64,000 nucleotides of DNA from 1162T-S-0a-05 sp050299435 (GTDB lineage: Bacteria; Pseudomonadota; Gammaproteobacteria; Pseudomonadales; Cellvibrionaceae): NCBI GenBank assembly GCA_050299435.1, contig JBNKVX010000002.1, positions 26,153 through 90,152 on the forward strand, in the 5' to 3' direction. Shown here in pieces: positions 45,097-54,735 of this stretch. The notes under the pieces were generated by a model, which saw only the letters and a list, made by a program, of their open reading frames with translations, was not told the DNA's origin and did not search any database. The position numbers and the translations under genes are program-made. The number at the start of each line of letters is the position of its first letter. The first letter of the stretch is position 1.

Positions 45097-46467
45097 CTAT
45101 TTAAGCTGCGCATACAAGTCCAGTAGTTTTGTTTTCTGTAATTTCCCGTTTTCTTCTCTGGGTAATGCTGGCACAAAATAGATCGGACGCGGCACGAAAA
45201 CCGGATCAAAATACTCTCGAAACTGCGCTTGAATTATTTTGCGCATATCGTCTTCAGCGCCTTGTTTCAATACAACCAGCGCCGATGTACGATTTACTTT
45301 TGGGTTATCTTCGATAAGAAAAACCGCCGCATCCACAACATTATCAATTTTTAGGAGCACATCGTTAAGCTCTTTAAGCGAGCCCCGTTTACCGGCAATT
45401 TCAATCAGATCGCTGTGGCGCCCACTGAGTTTGAATTCTTTGTCATTTTTAAAAGATAAAAAATCTTGCAAAACAATTGTTTCTGGTAAATGTTCGGCCG
45501 ATGCTACAGCTCCCTCTTCGCTCGCAACAAGCGCTATACCCTCAAATTTTTGCCAATAATCTGTTATTGCTGTGCGCCTCCACGCCATTGATCCTACTTC
45601 GCTGCAGCCAAACACTTCGCGAAGTTCTGTTTTAAACAAAGCTTCCAATTCTCGTGCTAGTTCGCGAGAGAGCGGCGCGGTAGCGCATAACAAACGCGTT
45701 AATTTTTCGAAATGTAATCCACTTAATTGCAAGGCACGTAAATGGACCGGAGTTGAAACTAAAATGCGATTTTCAGGCAGGTTTTGCAAATGGCTTTGTA
45801 CATCCTTTGGAAAAAGCGGTTTGCTGTCCAGGGCTGCAATATCAGCAAATAAAGGTATGAGTATGGAAGTTTCCATACCCCACATGTGTTGCCCAGGGAC
45901 GGTTGCCAGCATAAACAGCGTTTCTGACGTATGCGGCAACATATTGCTGATGTTTATCTGAGTGCTTTCTACAAAAGTGTGCCAGCTTTTGATGTTGGGT
46001 TTTGAATCGCCGGTACTTCCAGAAGTAAATGCAATAGCAGCGATGTGGTTTAAACGAACTTTTGGTACTACGCAGATTTCAGACAGTACTTCCTGACCAA
46101 CTCTCAAATCCAGTTCCTGAATATTTATCGCCGGAAGCGATTGTTCACATTCAACACCGTCATGAATGATGTAAGTATTTAGGTAGCGCTCGGCTAAACG
46201 GTTTTGTGTTTGCACATTTCGATTGGGAGGCAATAAATTAGTTTGTTCTCGTAAAAGCAAAGCACAAAACGCCAAAAGAAAAGTATAGCGATTGCCGCAG
46301 AGATTTATTGCGTATGTACCTGAAGGTAAAAGCGTTGCGAGTTTTTTAACTTGAGCAAGAAAAATTCGGGTATCAACGGGCCCGGCTTGCAAACCCAAAT
46401 TGGGTTGGGCTGCCCTTAGCCACGCGATCGCGGTATGAAGAGGGCGCTTGAGTAAGGGGGCGCTCAT
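45097..46467 (-). CDS. AMP-dependent aryl acid ligase (ApeH-like)
   Basis: 456 residues from ATG 46467. P-loop FTSGSTGDSKPNIKSW, the A5 motif FGCSEVGSMAWR, and the C-terminal catalytic Lys in NGKLQKTKLLDL are present; the A7 motif is SGRHSDLIEIAGKR. It probably activates 4- or 3-hydroxybenzoate and loads it on the ACP encoded 22 bp upstream. Shorter than acyl-CoA synthetases (about 550), as normal for APE ligases. The neighbouring chorismatase would provide the substrate. Confidence 0.87.
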   Translation of the reverse strand: MSAPLLKRPLHTAIAWLRAAQPNLGLQAGPVDTRIFLAQVKKLATLLPSGTYAINLCGNRYTFLLAFCALLLREQTNLLPPNRNVQTQNRLAERYLNTYIIHDGVECEQSLPAINIQELDLRVGQEVLSEICVVPKVRLNHIAAIAFTSGSTGDSKPNIKSWHTFVESTQINISNMLPHTSETLFMLATVPGQHMWGMETSILIPLFADIAALDSKPLFPKDVQSHLQNLPENRILVSTPVHLRALQLSGLHFEKLTRLLCATAPLSRELARELEALFKTELREVFGCSEVGSMAWRRTAITDYWQKFEGIALVASEEGAVASAEHLPETIVLQDFLSFKNDKEFKLSGRHSDLIEIAGKRGSLKELNDVLLKIDNVVDAAVFLIEDNPKVNRTSALVVLKQGAEDDMRKIIQAQFREYFDPVFVPRPIYFVPALPREENGKLQKTKLLDLYAQLK

Positions 46468-46489
46468 CAAAAGTCACCCTATATTAAAG

Positions 46490-46756
46490 TTAACTTTTAT
46501 TGGACTGAACAAATTCACTCAAGCTGGCCAAGGTTGCAAACGCAGAACGTACTTTTTCATCCTCCGCCTGCATCTGGATGCCGTACTTCTGGGATATGGC
46601 TAAGGCAATCTCAAGTGCATCTATCGAGTCCAAGCCCAAGCCTTCGCCAAACAAAGGCTCCTGGGGGTCGATATCTGTTGCTTCGATATCTTCCAGGTTT
46701 AAAGCTTCAACCAGAATTTGAGCTAATTCTGCCTCGAAGGGGCTTTGTTCACTCAT
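46490..46756 (-). CDS. Acyl carrier protein of the aryl polyene cluster (first copy)
   Basis: 88 residues. The phosphopantetheine Ser is in GLGLDSIDALEIALAI. Acidic four-helix protein. It is divergent from the chorismatase gene, with a 143-bp shared promoter region, and directly upstream of the aryl ligase. Two ACPs are standard in APE clusters (ApeE and ApeF). Confidence 0.93.
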   Translation of the reverse strand: MSEQSPFEAELAQILVEALNLEDIEATDIDPQEPLFGEGLGLDSIDALEIALAISQKYGIQMQAEDEKVRSAFATLASLSEFVQSNKS

Positions 46757-46899
46757 TTTTGAACCTCATTATTTGGGGGCGCAAGTTTATAACAAAACTC
46801 AGGTGCTTTGTATTGCTCAATGTGAACTTAACTTTAAGCTAAATATTCCTTACACTGCGCGGCTTTCATACAACTATTAAGAAGGGCGCTGGCAAGGAG

Positions 46900-47826
46900 A
46901 TGTTGCAGCATTACTACTCCACCGAATCAAGGGCACAACTGCTATCCAAACCAAATACCCTATGTGTAGTGGATTACAGCGAGCCCTGTTCCCGTTCCGA
47001 CCATCCTGGATTCATTCAAACAGGTGTTAAAGCCGCAGAAAAGGGGTTGCGAGAGGTATGGACGGTTGATCGGGCTGTTCAGCACGGAATTAAAGGCCGA
47101 GTCTGCTGGAACCAAGCAGATGACGTATTGTGTACTGCCATTTGGTTGAGTGGCGAACAATGCCTGAATATCGAAAGCAGCACTCACTTGGCCTATCAGG
47201 AATTGCTCAGCTTTATTCAAGAATCAAGCTGTCCACACCCCTTTCGCTTTTGGAATTACCTTCCACATATTAATCAAGGTCAGGGCGACAATGAGATTTA
47301 CAAACGCTTTTGTGTAGGTCGGCATCGCGCATTTTTAGATAAAGGCATACCTAAAGAGAGCTTTCCCGCTGCTTCGGCGCTGGGCCACCACAGTGAGGGT
47401 GCTGTGATTTACGCCTTTTCCAGCAATGTCGCGGGCATCCAACACGAGAACCCGCGCCAACAGAAGGCATATTGTTATCCCCGAGAATATGGGCCCAGCA
47501 GTCCCTCTTTCAGTCGGGCAACCAGCCTGACTTTATTTGGCAAAGCGCATCTTTTTATTTCCGGTACTGCCAGTATTATTGGCCACCAGACTACATTTCA
47601 GAATGAGTTTGAGGGTCAACTTGTAACGACTTTAGATAATTTATCACTTTTGACTGAAGGCCAGGGTTCATCCTTACAGGCCCTCAAAGTGTATTTACGC
47701 AATCTGGATTTTCTGGACCGCGCCAAGACCCTGGTTCAAGCTCGTTTCCCCAACATAGATACTTTGTTCGCAGTCGCAGATGTATGCCGAGAAAATTTAT
47801 TGGTCGAAATTGAAGGCCACACTTGA
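46900..47826 (+). CDS. Chorismatase of FkbO/Hyg5/XanB2 type
   Basis: 308 residues, ATG preceded by AAGGAG. The core contains FRFWNYLPHIN, YKRFCVGRHRAF, ALGHHSEGAVIYAF, ENPRQQKAYCYPREYGPSSPSFSRA and LFISGTASIIGHQT, all typical of chorismatases related to XanB2. XanB2 of Xanthomonas turns chorismate into 3- and 4-hydroxybenzoate, the aryl starters of xanthomonadin and ubiquinone. Its presence, and the absence of an ammonia lyase, indicates a xanthomonadin-type starter route rather than the tyrosine route. It begins the plus-strand block that runs to the ketoreductase. Which product isomer it makes cannot be read off. Confidence 0.88.
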   Translation: MLQHYYSTESRAQLLSKPNTLCVVDYSEPCSRSDHPGFIQTGVKAAEKGLREVWTVDRAVQHGIKGRVCWNQADDVLCTAIWLSGEQCLNIESSTHLAYQELLSFIQESSCPHPFRFWNYLPHINQGQGDNEIYKRFCVGRHRAFLDKGIPKESFPAASALGHHSEGAVIYAFSSNVAGIQHENPRQQKAYCYPREYGPSSPSFSRATSLTLFGKAHLFISGTASIIGHQTTFQNEFEGQLVTTLDNLSLLTEGQGSSLQALKVYLRNLDFLDRAKTLVQARFPNIDTLFAVADVCRENLLVEIEGHT

Positions 47827-48587
47827 TGCTCAAAGCTCTCTTTCGTGCCTGGCGAATTGTGGCCACAGGTGGCAGTTTCGTCCTGTTTGGCATGGGAGCA
47901 GCGATAATCGGTTTATTGACTTCACTAATCATTTATCCCCTGCCGCTCAAACGCGCTAAAAAACAGGTTTTTGTCCGCCGCTGTATCAGTGGCGGCTGTT
48001 GGTTCTACGTGCGCTGTTTGCGTTTTATCGGCCTACTGAGTTTTCAGTTTGAGAATTTAAGTCGGCTTAGAAACGCTAATGGTCGACTAATCATCGCCAA
48101 TCATCCAGGTTTGCTGGATGCTGTTTTTTTACTTTCGGTTCTGCCGCAAACCAATTGCATCGTCAAAGCAGGTCTTTTCCGGAATCCTTTTACCTTCGGC
48201 GCGGTATCTTTAGCCGGCTATTTAAGAAACGACAGCGATGAACTTTTAGTTGAAGCGTCTGAACGTATCCAACAAGGTCAAAGCCTGGTGGTGTTCCCCG
48301 AAGGTACACGCAGCCAAGGCGCCGAACTTAAATTTCAACGCGGTGCCGCTAACATTGCTGTACTTGCAGCCTGTCCCATTCAGGCCGTACTTATTGATTG
48401 CAAACCTCCAACCTTGCAAAAGCATCAGGCCTGGTATGAGGTGCCTGCCACTCCCCCGGTATTTAAACTGTCCATTGATGAACCCTTTGAGTTGCAAAGC
48501 TGTATCGACACAAGTCGCCCGCGCTCAATCCAGGCTCGGCATTTAACGCGTTATTTACTGGCCTACTATCGCGAGCACATCCGCTGA
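47826..48587 (+). CDS. Lysophospholipid acyltransferase (PlsC-like, ApeD-like)
   Basis: 253 residues, ATG overlapping the upstream stop (TGATG). An N-terminal membrane segment (GGSFVLFGMGAAIIGLLTSLIIYPL) precedes the acyltransferase motifs NHPGLLD (HxxxxD) and VVFPEGTRSQG. Predicted to attach the aryl polyene carboxyl group to a lipid or glycerol anchor in the inner membrane. Confidence 0.9.
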   Translation: MLKALFRAWRIVATGGSFVLFGMGAAIIGLLTSLIIYPLPLKRAKKQVFVRRCISGGCWFYVRCLRFIGLLSFQFENLSRLRNANGRLIIANHPGLLDAVFLLSVLPQTNCIVKAGLFRNPFTFGAVSLAGYLRNDSDELLVEASERIQQGQSLVVFPEGTRSQGAELKFQRGAANIAVLAACPIQAVLIDCKPPTLQKHQAWYEVPATPPVFKLSIDEPFELQSCIDTSRPRSIQARHLTRYLLAYYREHIR

Positions 48588-48631
48588 GTTGCTATAATGC
48601 TGTGCTTTGCTGAACTGCAACCAAGGTAGTT

Positions 48632-48928
48632 ATGTCTCGAATCACCACGCTTCAACCTGTTTTATCAGAGCAGGACATTTTTACCCACCTTGTCAAACTC
48701 ATGGGTGAGCTGTTTGAACTCTCTCCTGATGATATTCAGCCTTCCTCTAAACTACAGGAAGACCTGGATTTGGACAGTATTGATGCGGTTGATCTTATGG
48801 TGGAACTCAAACCTATAGTGGGTGCCAAATTGAATACCGAAGCATTTAAACGGATTAATACCGTTCAAGATGTGGTTAACGAGATTCAAACCCTATTGCG
48901 GCAAAGCGAGCATGAAAACTCTCAGTGA
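48632..48928 (+). CDS. Acyl carrier protein of the aryl polyene cluster (second copy)
   Basis: 98 residues. Phosphopantetheine Ser in DLDLDSIDAVDLMVEL. The helix IKPxVG-like MVELKPIVGAKLNTEAFKRI resembles ApeF-type carriers. Its stop overlaps the thioesterase start by 17 bp. Confidence 0.93.
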   Translation: MSRITTLQPVLSEQDIFTHLVKLMGELFELSPDDIQPSSKLQEDLDLDSIDAVDLMVELKPIVGAKLNTEAFKRINTVQDVVNEIQTLLRQSEHENSQ

Positions 48929-49334
48929 AACAACGCGATTATGTGCTGAATTCTACGACGTGGATTCTTGTCATGTTGTTTGGCATGGGCACTATGTAAA
49001 ATACATGGAAGTAGCTCGATGTCGGCTTTTCGAAAAAATCGGGCACGATTATCAAGCCATGGCAGACTCTGGTTTTTTTTATCCTATTGTCGATCTCAAT
49101 TTAAAATTTGTTCAACCTTTAAAATTTACACAGCACTTTGATATCACCGCTGAGCTTATCGATTGGGAAGGCCGCCTAAAAATTATCTACTCAATTGTAG
49201 ATTCGGAAACTCAGGAAAAAATCACCAAAGGCAGCACAACCCAAGTGGCTGTGCGTATGCCAGAGAATGAATTGCAATTTGAATTGCCTTCCGCAATCAC
49301 AGAGAAAATTTTGCAGGCTTTACAGCACCAATGA
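48912..49334 (+). CDS. Hotdog-fold acyl thioesterase (4HBT family, ApeK-like)
   Basis: 140 residues from ATG 48912, chosen because the hotdog motif DVDSCHVVWHGHYVKYMEVAR begins 15 residues later. The Asp of the DxxxHVxxxxY active helix is conserved as in 4-hydroxybenzoyl-CoA thioesterase. Probable editing or release enzyme of the pathway. Overlaps genes on both sides. Confidence 0.9.
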   Translation: MKTLSETTRLCAEFYDVDSCHVVWHGHYVKYMEVARCRLFEKIGHDYQAMADSGFFYPIVDLNLKFVQPLKFTQHFDITAELIDWEGRLKIIYSIVDSETQEKITKGSTTQVAVRMPENELQFELPSAITEKILQALQHQ

Positions 49335-49993
49335 AAATATATCTGATTAGTTTGCTCTTGCTTCCTCTTTTCGGTATTGCGGAAGAAACTGAAAATCGCT
49401 TACAGCACTTTTTGCCTGAAGACTGTTATTTTTCCGGGGCATTCAAAGAAGTCAAACAGCTGCCTGATGTGGCTGATTTATCAAGTCATGGCCATTTTTA
49501 TTTTGATTGTCAGCTCGGACTCATCTGGCAAACAAAAGCACCGCTGCAACACACCTTGTACTATGCAATAAAGGGACAGCATTATGAACAAAAGCCTGGT
49601 GCTGCACCCAAGGTACTTAAAGGTCGTGCTCATAAAAATCTAGGGCGTTTACTCACAAGCCTGCTAGCAGGTGATAGCGAGTGGCTACTGCGGTATTTCA
49701 AAGTGGATGGGCAACCGCAAGATGCCAGCACTAAATTGGACTACTCATCACTAAGGCTCGTTACGTCACAAGCTTCCTGGGCAAAATTTATTACCAGTTT
49801 GGAAATATCAAAATTAGATACGGAACTAGGTGATCAAGTTCATATTAGTATGGTTGGTGAACGACAGGGAACAACGAAATTGTTACTGGATAATTTTCAG
49901 GTTTATTTGCAAGCTGAACAAGCCGATTGTGAATCGTTAATTGAAAGTCCTCAATTGTGTCAGTTACTCGCATCAGAGCACCATGCGCCTTAA
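49331..49993 (+). CDS. LolA-like periplasmic carrier of the aryl polyene cluster (ApeL-like)
   Basis: 220 residues. Signal peptide KIYLISLLLLPLFGIA, then a LolA-type fold with FSGAFKEVKQLPDVADLSSHGHFYF (the LolA pattern of an early strand and a reporter helix) and the later SLRLVTSQASWAKFITSLEIS. Predicted to carry the aryl polyene lipid across the periplasm to the outer membrane. ATGA overlap with the thioesterase gene; its own end overlaps the MMPL gene. Confidence 0.82.
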   Translation: MKIYLISLLLLPLFGIAEETENRLQHFLPEDCYFSGAFKEVKQLPDVADLSSHGHFYFDCQLGLIWQTKAPLQHTLYYAIKGQHYEQKPGAAPKVLKGRAHKNLGRLLTSLLAGDSEWLLRYFKVDGQPQDASTKLDYSSLRLVTSQASWAKFITSLEISKLDTELGDQVHISMVGERQGTTKLLLDNFQVYLQAEQADCESLIESPQLCQLLASEHHAP

Positions 49994-52322
49994 ATCACAC
50001 TATACGATTTTACTTGTTTGTCTAATACTGACCTGTTTGGGGCTTTTTTCTATTCATGGAAAAAGTTTATTCCAGCTCAATACCGACTTAAAAAGTCTTG
50101 CTCCACAACTTAGCGAGAATAAAAGTCTTCAAGCGGCCATCAACGCCTTCTCCGGTAATATTGAAAAGCGTTTTATTGTCTTGATTGCAACAAATGACGA
50201 ATATGATATTTACGATGTTCGCTCACGTTACCACCAAGAGTTGCTTGCACGCGCCCCCCTTAAAAGTATCGATTTTGCTGAGTGGTTGGACAAGCATCTA
50301 CTTCCTCAACTTAAGTCTTCACGTTTTCATTTGTTAACAGAAGATGACCGCGAGTTGCTAGAGTCTAATTCTGAAAAAGCGCTGTTGGAGACCGCAAAGA
50401 GCCGGTTATACGGTTTGGCAAACATTCAGTTTTTATCCGTGTCGGAGGATCCCTTTGGCTTTTTTAATGCCTGGTTAAGCGACCTGCTGGAAAAAATAGC
50501 GCGAGGCACGGAAGATGATACACATCAGGTAGAGTTAGATGGGGAGACTTACTATACCCAGGCTTTAATGTTTGAACCGCTAGGTGTTGCCCTGGATTTA
50601 AATGAACAGAAATCTATACTCAGTGCTCTGGAAGAAGTAGAGAAAAGTATTCAGGTAGAGTATCCGCAAACACGTTTTTATCACTCCGGTGTCTTTTTCT
50701 TTTCGGCCGACGCTGCCGAAAAATCGAAACGTGATATTTCTCGCATATCTGGCTTTTCTGCACTCGGGCTTATTCTTGTGTTGGGTTTGGCTTTCGCTTC
50801 TTTAAGATATTTATTACTGCCTTTTATATCTATCGTTTTTGGTGCGAGTGCAGCATTTATTTTAATCAGTGCCTTGCTCGGCGAATTACATATTCTCACT
50901 TTAATTTTTGGTGCGAGTTTGTTGGGCGTTGTGGTCGACTATGCACTCCACTTTTTCTATCATTTTAATACTGATGCTGAAAACCAAAGTGCAAATCGAA
51001 GCTCGCTTCACAACGCGCTTTTACTTAGTCTTTGTACCTCGGTCATAGGTTATGCGGCATTGGCGTTTTCTACTCTACCGTCTCTTCGACAGGTCGCGGT
51101 ATTTTCAGCAATAGGTTTGAGTGTGGCATGCTTGAGTGTGCTGGTTTTCGGACCGATACTTCACCCAAAATCGCGTTCTCAGTTTGTCCAGTTGTTACCT
51201 TGCTTACTTGGATGGCTCGATTGGTCATTAACAAAACGACAACTGAAAATTATTTTTTTTGGATTGATCCTGTTTATTGCCGGTTTCATTCCCTTTTTTC
51301 TTCTGCAGCCCACTACGCTAACGTTTCTTGATAATCCGCGAGCTATTTTTGAGCCCTCTCCAGCACTGCTGGAAGAAGAAACAGTCGTAAATCAGGTGCT
51401 CAGCGACTTTGAGCCCGGTAAGTATTTGTTATTGGAAGTCAAAAATGAAGAAGATGCTTTGACAAAGCTCTCTCAACTTTATGAAGAAGAACTCGTTGAT
51501 CTGTATGAAGACAGTGTTAGCGCTTATCACTTCGTTCCTCCTTATGCACAACAAGCATTCAATTACCAACTGCAGGCCAAGCTCTATGAAAATCAAGGTG
51601 CGGCAAAAACCTTGTTAAGTTCTTTAAAGGCCAATCAGGGCGCTATTAACGATCTTCTTGGTGATTATCAACACTCAGAAACTAGCGCACTTGCGCCTTC
51701 AGTATTTACTAATACAGAGGTTTCTCCGTTTTTACCTTTTATAGTACGCGGAGATCATTCGCTCTACGCAAGCATTTTGATACGAAAAAGTGGAGATATT
51801 AAGAAGTTTAAACAGGCAGCAGCGGCTTTAAGCGATTTACATTTCATCGATATCGCAGAAGCCAGCACTTCTGCTCTTCATCATCAACGCACATCATCTA
51901 CTGTTTTGCTTTTCCTGGCTTATCTTTTCGTCGGCATTTTACTGTTAGCTCGTTATCGAGAAATTCAAAGTTTGCTACTGCTCTCGGTTCCCCTTGTGTC
52001 CAGTGTATTGTGTTTGGCTATTCTCGCTTTTATGGGCACGCCACTTAGCTTATTTCATATTATGGCGCTTTTCCTGGTATTAGGCTTAGGTATGGACTAC
52101 GTCATTTTCATTCGCGAAATGCCTTTGAAAAGTTCCGCAACACTTATTGCTGTTTTTCTTTCAGCGCTAACCAGTTTATTGTCTTTTGGACTTTTGGCTT
52201 TAAGTGAAATTCCCATTGTAGGAGCTTTTGGACAAACTATTCTGCTGGCAAACTTTTTTAATTTAGTAGGTGCTGTGTTGCTAAGAACCTGGTTTAAATC
52301 AACAAGTGAGGTAACTCCGTGA
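49983..52322 (+). CDS. MMPL/RND-family exporter of the aryl polyene cluster (ApeM-like)
   Basis: 779 residues from ATG 49983. Twelve membrane helices in two halves: one at the N-terminus (TILLVCLILTCLGLFSI), a periplasmic domain to about residue 255, five helices (ALGLILVLGLAFASLRYLLLPF onward), a second periplasmic domain (450-640) and five more (STVLLFLAYLFVGILLLA onward). GVVVDYALHF and GLGMDYVIFI are the paired proton-relay Asp motifs of MMPL proteins. Probably flips or extracts the aryl polyene lipid for the LolA-like carrier. Confidence 0.9.
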   Translation: MRLKSHYTILLVCLILTCLGLFSIHGKSLFQLNTDLKSLAPQLSENKSLQAAINAFSGNIEKRFIVLIATNDEYDIYDVRSRYHQELLARAPLKSIDFAEWLDKHLLPQLKSSRFHLLTEDDRELLESNSEKALLETAKSRLYGLANIQFLSVSEDPFGFFNAWLSDLLEKIARGTEDDTHQVELDGETYYTQALMFEPLGVALDLNEQKSILSALEEVEKSIQVEYPQTRFYHSGVFFFSADAAEKSKRDISRISGFSALGLILVLGLAFASLRYLLLPFISIVFGASAAFILISALLGELHILTLIFGASLLGVVVDYALHFFYHFNTDAENQSANRSSLHNALLLSLCTSVIGYAALAFSTLPSLRQVAVFSAIGLSVACLSVLVFGPILHPKSRSQFVQLLPCLLGWLDWSLTKRQLKIIFFGLILFIAGFIPFFLLQPTTLTFLDNPRAIFEPSPALLEEETVVNQVLSDFEPGKYLLLEVKNEEDALTKLSQLYEEELVDLYEDSVSAYHFVPPYAQQAFNYQLQAKLYENQGAAKTLLSSLKANQGAINDLLGDYQHSETSALAPSVFTNTEVSPFLPFIVRGDHSLYASILIRKSGDIKKFKQAAAALSDLHFIDIAEASTSALHHQRTSSTVLLFLAYLFVGILLLARYREIQSLLLLSVPLVSSVLCLAILAFMGTPLSLFHIMALFLVLGLGMDYVIFIREMPLKSSATLIAVFLSALTSLLSFGLLALSEIPIVGAFGQTILLANFFNLVGAVLLRTWFKSTSEVTP

Positions 52323-53062
52323 AAACCGAGGAAAATAGAGATAAGCGTGTATTGGTTACCGGTGCCAGCCGAGGAATCGGTCGCGCTATAGCTTTGCAAC
52401 TCGCCGCTTGTGGTTATCCGGTCACAATCAACTTTAATAAAAACGCAGATGCAGCGGCTCAGGTGGTTGAAGAAATTAACTCTTCAGGTGGTCGCGCCGA
52501 GAAACTTCAATTCGATATTAGTGACAGAGAGCAAACGCGCGTTGCGCTCGAAAAATCGCTCGCCGACAATGGTGCCTGGTGGGGAGTCGTTTGTAATGCA
52601 GGCATCGCCAAAGACAATGCTTTTCCCTCAATAAGTGGCGAAGATTGGGATCAGGTCTTACATACCAATCTCGACGGTTTTTACAATGTAATTCAACCCT
52701 TGGTAATGCCCATGATCAAATTACGTAAGGGTGGAAGGATTGTAAGTTTGTCTTCGGTCTCAGGGTTAATTGGTAACCGTGGACAAGTCAATTACAGTGC
52801 CGCTAAAGCGGGAATTATTGGTGCAACTAAAGCATTAGCCATTGAATTAGCGAAAAGGAAAATTACGGTGAATTGCGTCGCACCGGGTGTAATAGAAACC
52901 GAAATGATTGAAGGTGTTTTCGCTGACGAAGCGATGAAACTAATTCCAATGCAACGCTTTGGTAAAGTCGAGGAAGTTGCTGCAACCGTAGAATTTTTAT
53001 TTTCTTCTGGCGCTTCCTATATTACACGGCAGGTGATCAGTGTGAATGGTGGAATGTGTTAG
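52319..53062 (+). CDS. 3-oxoacyl-ACP reductase of the aryl polyene cluster (FabG/ApeQ-like)
   Basis: 247 residues, GTG start overlapping the MMPL stop (GTGA). NADPH motif VTGASRGIGRAIAL, NAG in VVCNAGIAKDN, catalytic Ser-Tyr-Lys in SLSSVSGLIGNRGQVNYSAAKAG. SDR reductase for the beta-keto step; ends 3 bp before the convergent ketosynthase gene. Confidence 0.94.
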   Translation: MKTEENRDKRVLVTGASRGIGRAIALQLAACGYPVTINFNKNADAAAQVVEEINSSGGRAEKLQFDISDREQTRVALEKSLADNGAWWGVVCNAGIAKDNAFPSISGEDWDQVLHTNLDGFYNVIQPLVMPMIKLRKGGRIVSLSSVSGLIGNRGQVNYSAAKAGIIGATKALAIELAKRKITVNCVAPGVIETEMIEGVFADEAMKLIPMQRFGKVEEVAATVEFLFSSGASYITRQVISVNGGMC

Positions 53063-53065
53063 TTA

Positions 53066-54301
53066 TTAAGAATCAAGCCAACGTTTGAAAATCAAAGAAG
53101 TATTGATGCCACCAAAAGCAAAATTATTATTCATAATAAAATTCACTTCGGCTTCATACACATTATTTTGAATGTGTTTCATCTGCGAACAACGTTCGTC
53201 AATTTCATCAAGGTTTAATGTCGGCGCAAACCAGTTTTCGTTCATCATTTGAATGCTGAGCCAGGTTTCCAGTGAGCCGCAGGCTCCGAGGCTGTGACCA
53301 ATATAGGATTTCAAAGAACTGGCTGGCGTTTCACTACCCATCACTTCTGCGGTCGCTACGCACTCAGCCACATCTCCGTGTTCTGTTGCGGTGCCATGCG
53401 CACTAATGTAACCAATTTGCGAGGCGTCCAGGTTTGCGCTTGTTAAGGCCTCGCGCATAACTTTCGCCATTGTGCGAGTTTGTGGTTTCACTAGATGTGC
53501 TCCATCCGTATTTGTGGCATAGCCCACTATTTCTGCAAGTATCGTTGCTCCCCGTGAACGGGCATGCTCCAAATCCTCGAGCACAACTGTGCAAGCACCT
53601 TCGCCTATGACCAAGCCGTCACGATTCTTTTCAAAGGGTCGTGGACTTGTTTCCGGGGACTGGTTGCAGGTGCTGGTGGCGTAGACGGTGTCAAAAACGG
53701 CCGCTTGTGTGGGGCACAGCTCTTCGCTTCCCCCCGCCAGCATAATCTTTTGCTTGCCGGCGAGGATGTTCTCGTAAGCGTATCCGATGGCTTGACTACC
53801 CGCTGTGCACGCGCTTGAGGTCGTGTACATTCTTCCTTCGGTACCAAAATACACACTGATATTGACTGCCGCACTGTGGCTCATCATGCGTAAATAAGTC
53901 GTGCTGTTGATGCGAGACATTGAATGGCCTTCCAGCATATGGAAAAACTCACGGCCCGCGTCTGAACTGCCCGTCGCTGAGCCGTAAGCCACTCCTGTCT
54001 CACCGCTTTTGATGATGTCCGCATTTAGCAACCCTGCATCTTCCAAAGCTAACTCTGTTGCCCTCACCCCAAGCTGAGCCACACGTCCCATACTGCGTTT
54101 GCGCTTGGTGGTGTAGTGTGCAGGCAACGAAAATCCGTCAACAGGTGAGGCCAAGCGCGTGCTCATTTCCGGGTAGACATCCCATTCATGCATGTAACGC
54201 ACACAATTTTGTCGAGCGATAAGTTTGCTTCGAATTTCGGACCAGGACTGTCCGAGTGCGGATACCGCTCCACCGCCTGTGATCACAACACGTTTCTGCA
54301 T
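53066..54301 (-). CDS. Beta-ketoacyl-ACP synthase II-like enzyme of the aryl polyene cluster (ApeR-like)
   Basis: 411 residues. The triad is intact: Cys in TSSACTAGSQAIGYA, His in SAHGTATEHGD and His in SYIGHSLGACGS. FAFGGINTSLIF is the C-terminal KS motif. Second active ketosynthase of the cluster. Its ATG follows the dehydratase stop without any gap (TAA ATG). Confidence 0.93.
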   Translation of the reverse strand: MQKRVVITGGGAVSALGQSWSEIRSKLIARQNCVRYMHEWDVYPEMSTRLASPVDGFSLPAHYTTKRKRSMGRVAQLGVRATELALEDAGLLNADIIKSGETGVAYGSATGSSDAGREFFHMLEGHSMSRINSTTYLRMMSHSAAVNISVYFGTEGRMYTTSSACTAGSQAIGYAYENILAGKQKIMLAGGSEELCPTQAAVFDTVYATSTCNQSPETSPRPFEKNRDGLVIGEGACTVVLEDLEHARSRGATILAEIVGYATNTDGAHLVKPQTRTMAKVMREALTSANLDASQIGYISAHGTATEHGDVAECVATAEVMGSETPASSLKSYIGHSLGACGSLETWLSIQMMNENWFAPTLNLDEIDERCSQMKHIQNNVYEAEVNFIMNNNFAFGGINTSLIFKRWLDS

Positions 54302-54733
54302 TTAGGTTTCGTCTACTTTTTTGCGCAATACACTGAGACGGGCATTGGCCAATTCGATGCCATCCGAGTGAATCACACAATCAAATGTTGCCAGGTTTTC
54401 ACCCACATGAGCACTTTGTTTAGCACTCACAATTAAAACCTGATCGGGAGCGAAGTATTCCACATTCGCAGTGTAGCGGCGAGTCCCCAGTAAGAAGCCC
54501 AGGCTCGCTTTAGCCAAACCTTGTTGAACTTGATATCCGGCTATCAATGCGGCGGTCTGTCCCATGTACTCCAAGCCTATCCATACAGGAACGCCTTTAC
54601 CGATTTCAAAGAAAGTACATCTCTTATCAATAGTTATACGCGTACATGATGCCTTAGCTTCAAGCTCAACAATTTCTTGAATGAGTTGCATGGGCTCGCG
54701 ATGAGGAATCAAGCGATCTATTTCTGTATTCAT
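54302..54733 (-). CDS. Hotdog 3-hydroxyacyl-ACP dehydratase (ApeP-like)
   Basis: 143 residues. Begins with LIPHREPMQLIQEIV, the FabZ-type entry with its His; GVPVWIGLEYMGQTAALIAGY is the second active-site helix with Glu and Gln. ApeP pairs with ApeI in E. coli. It lies 2 bp after the recQ stop codon, between recQ and the ketosynthase gene. Confidence 0.86.
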   Translation of the reverse strand: MNTEIDRLIPHREPMQLIQEIVELEAKASCTRITIDKRCTFFEIGKGVPVWIGLEYMGQTAALIAGYQVQQGLAKASLGFLLGTRRYTANVEYFAPDQVLIVSAKQSAHVGENLATFDCVIHSDGIELANARLSVLRKKVDET

Positions 54734-54735
54734 TG

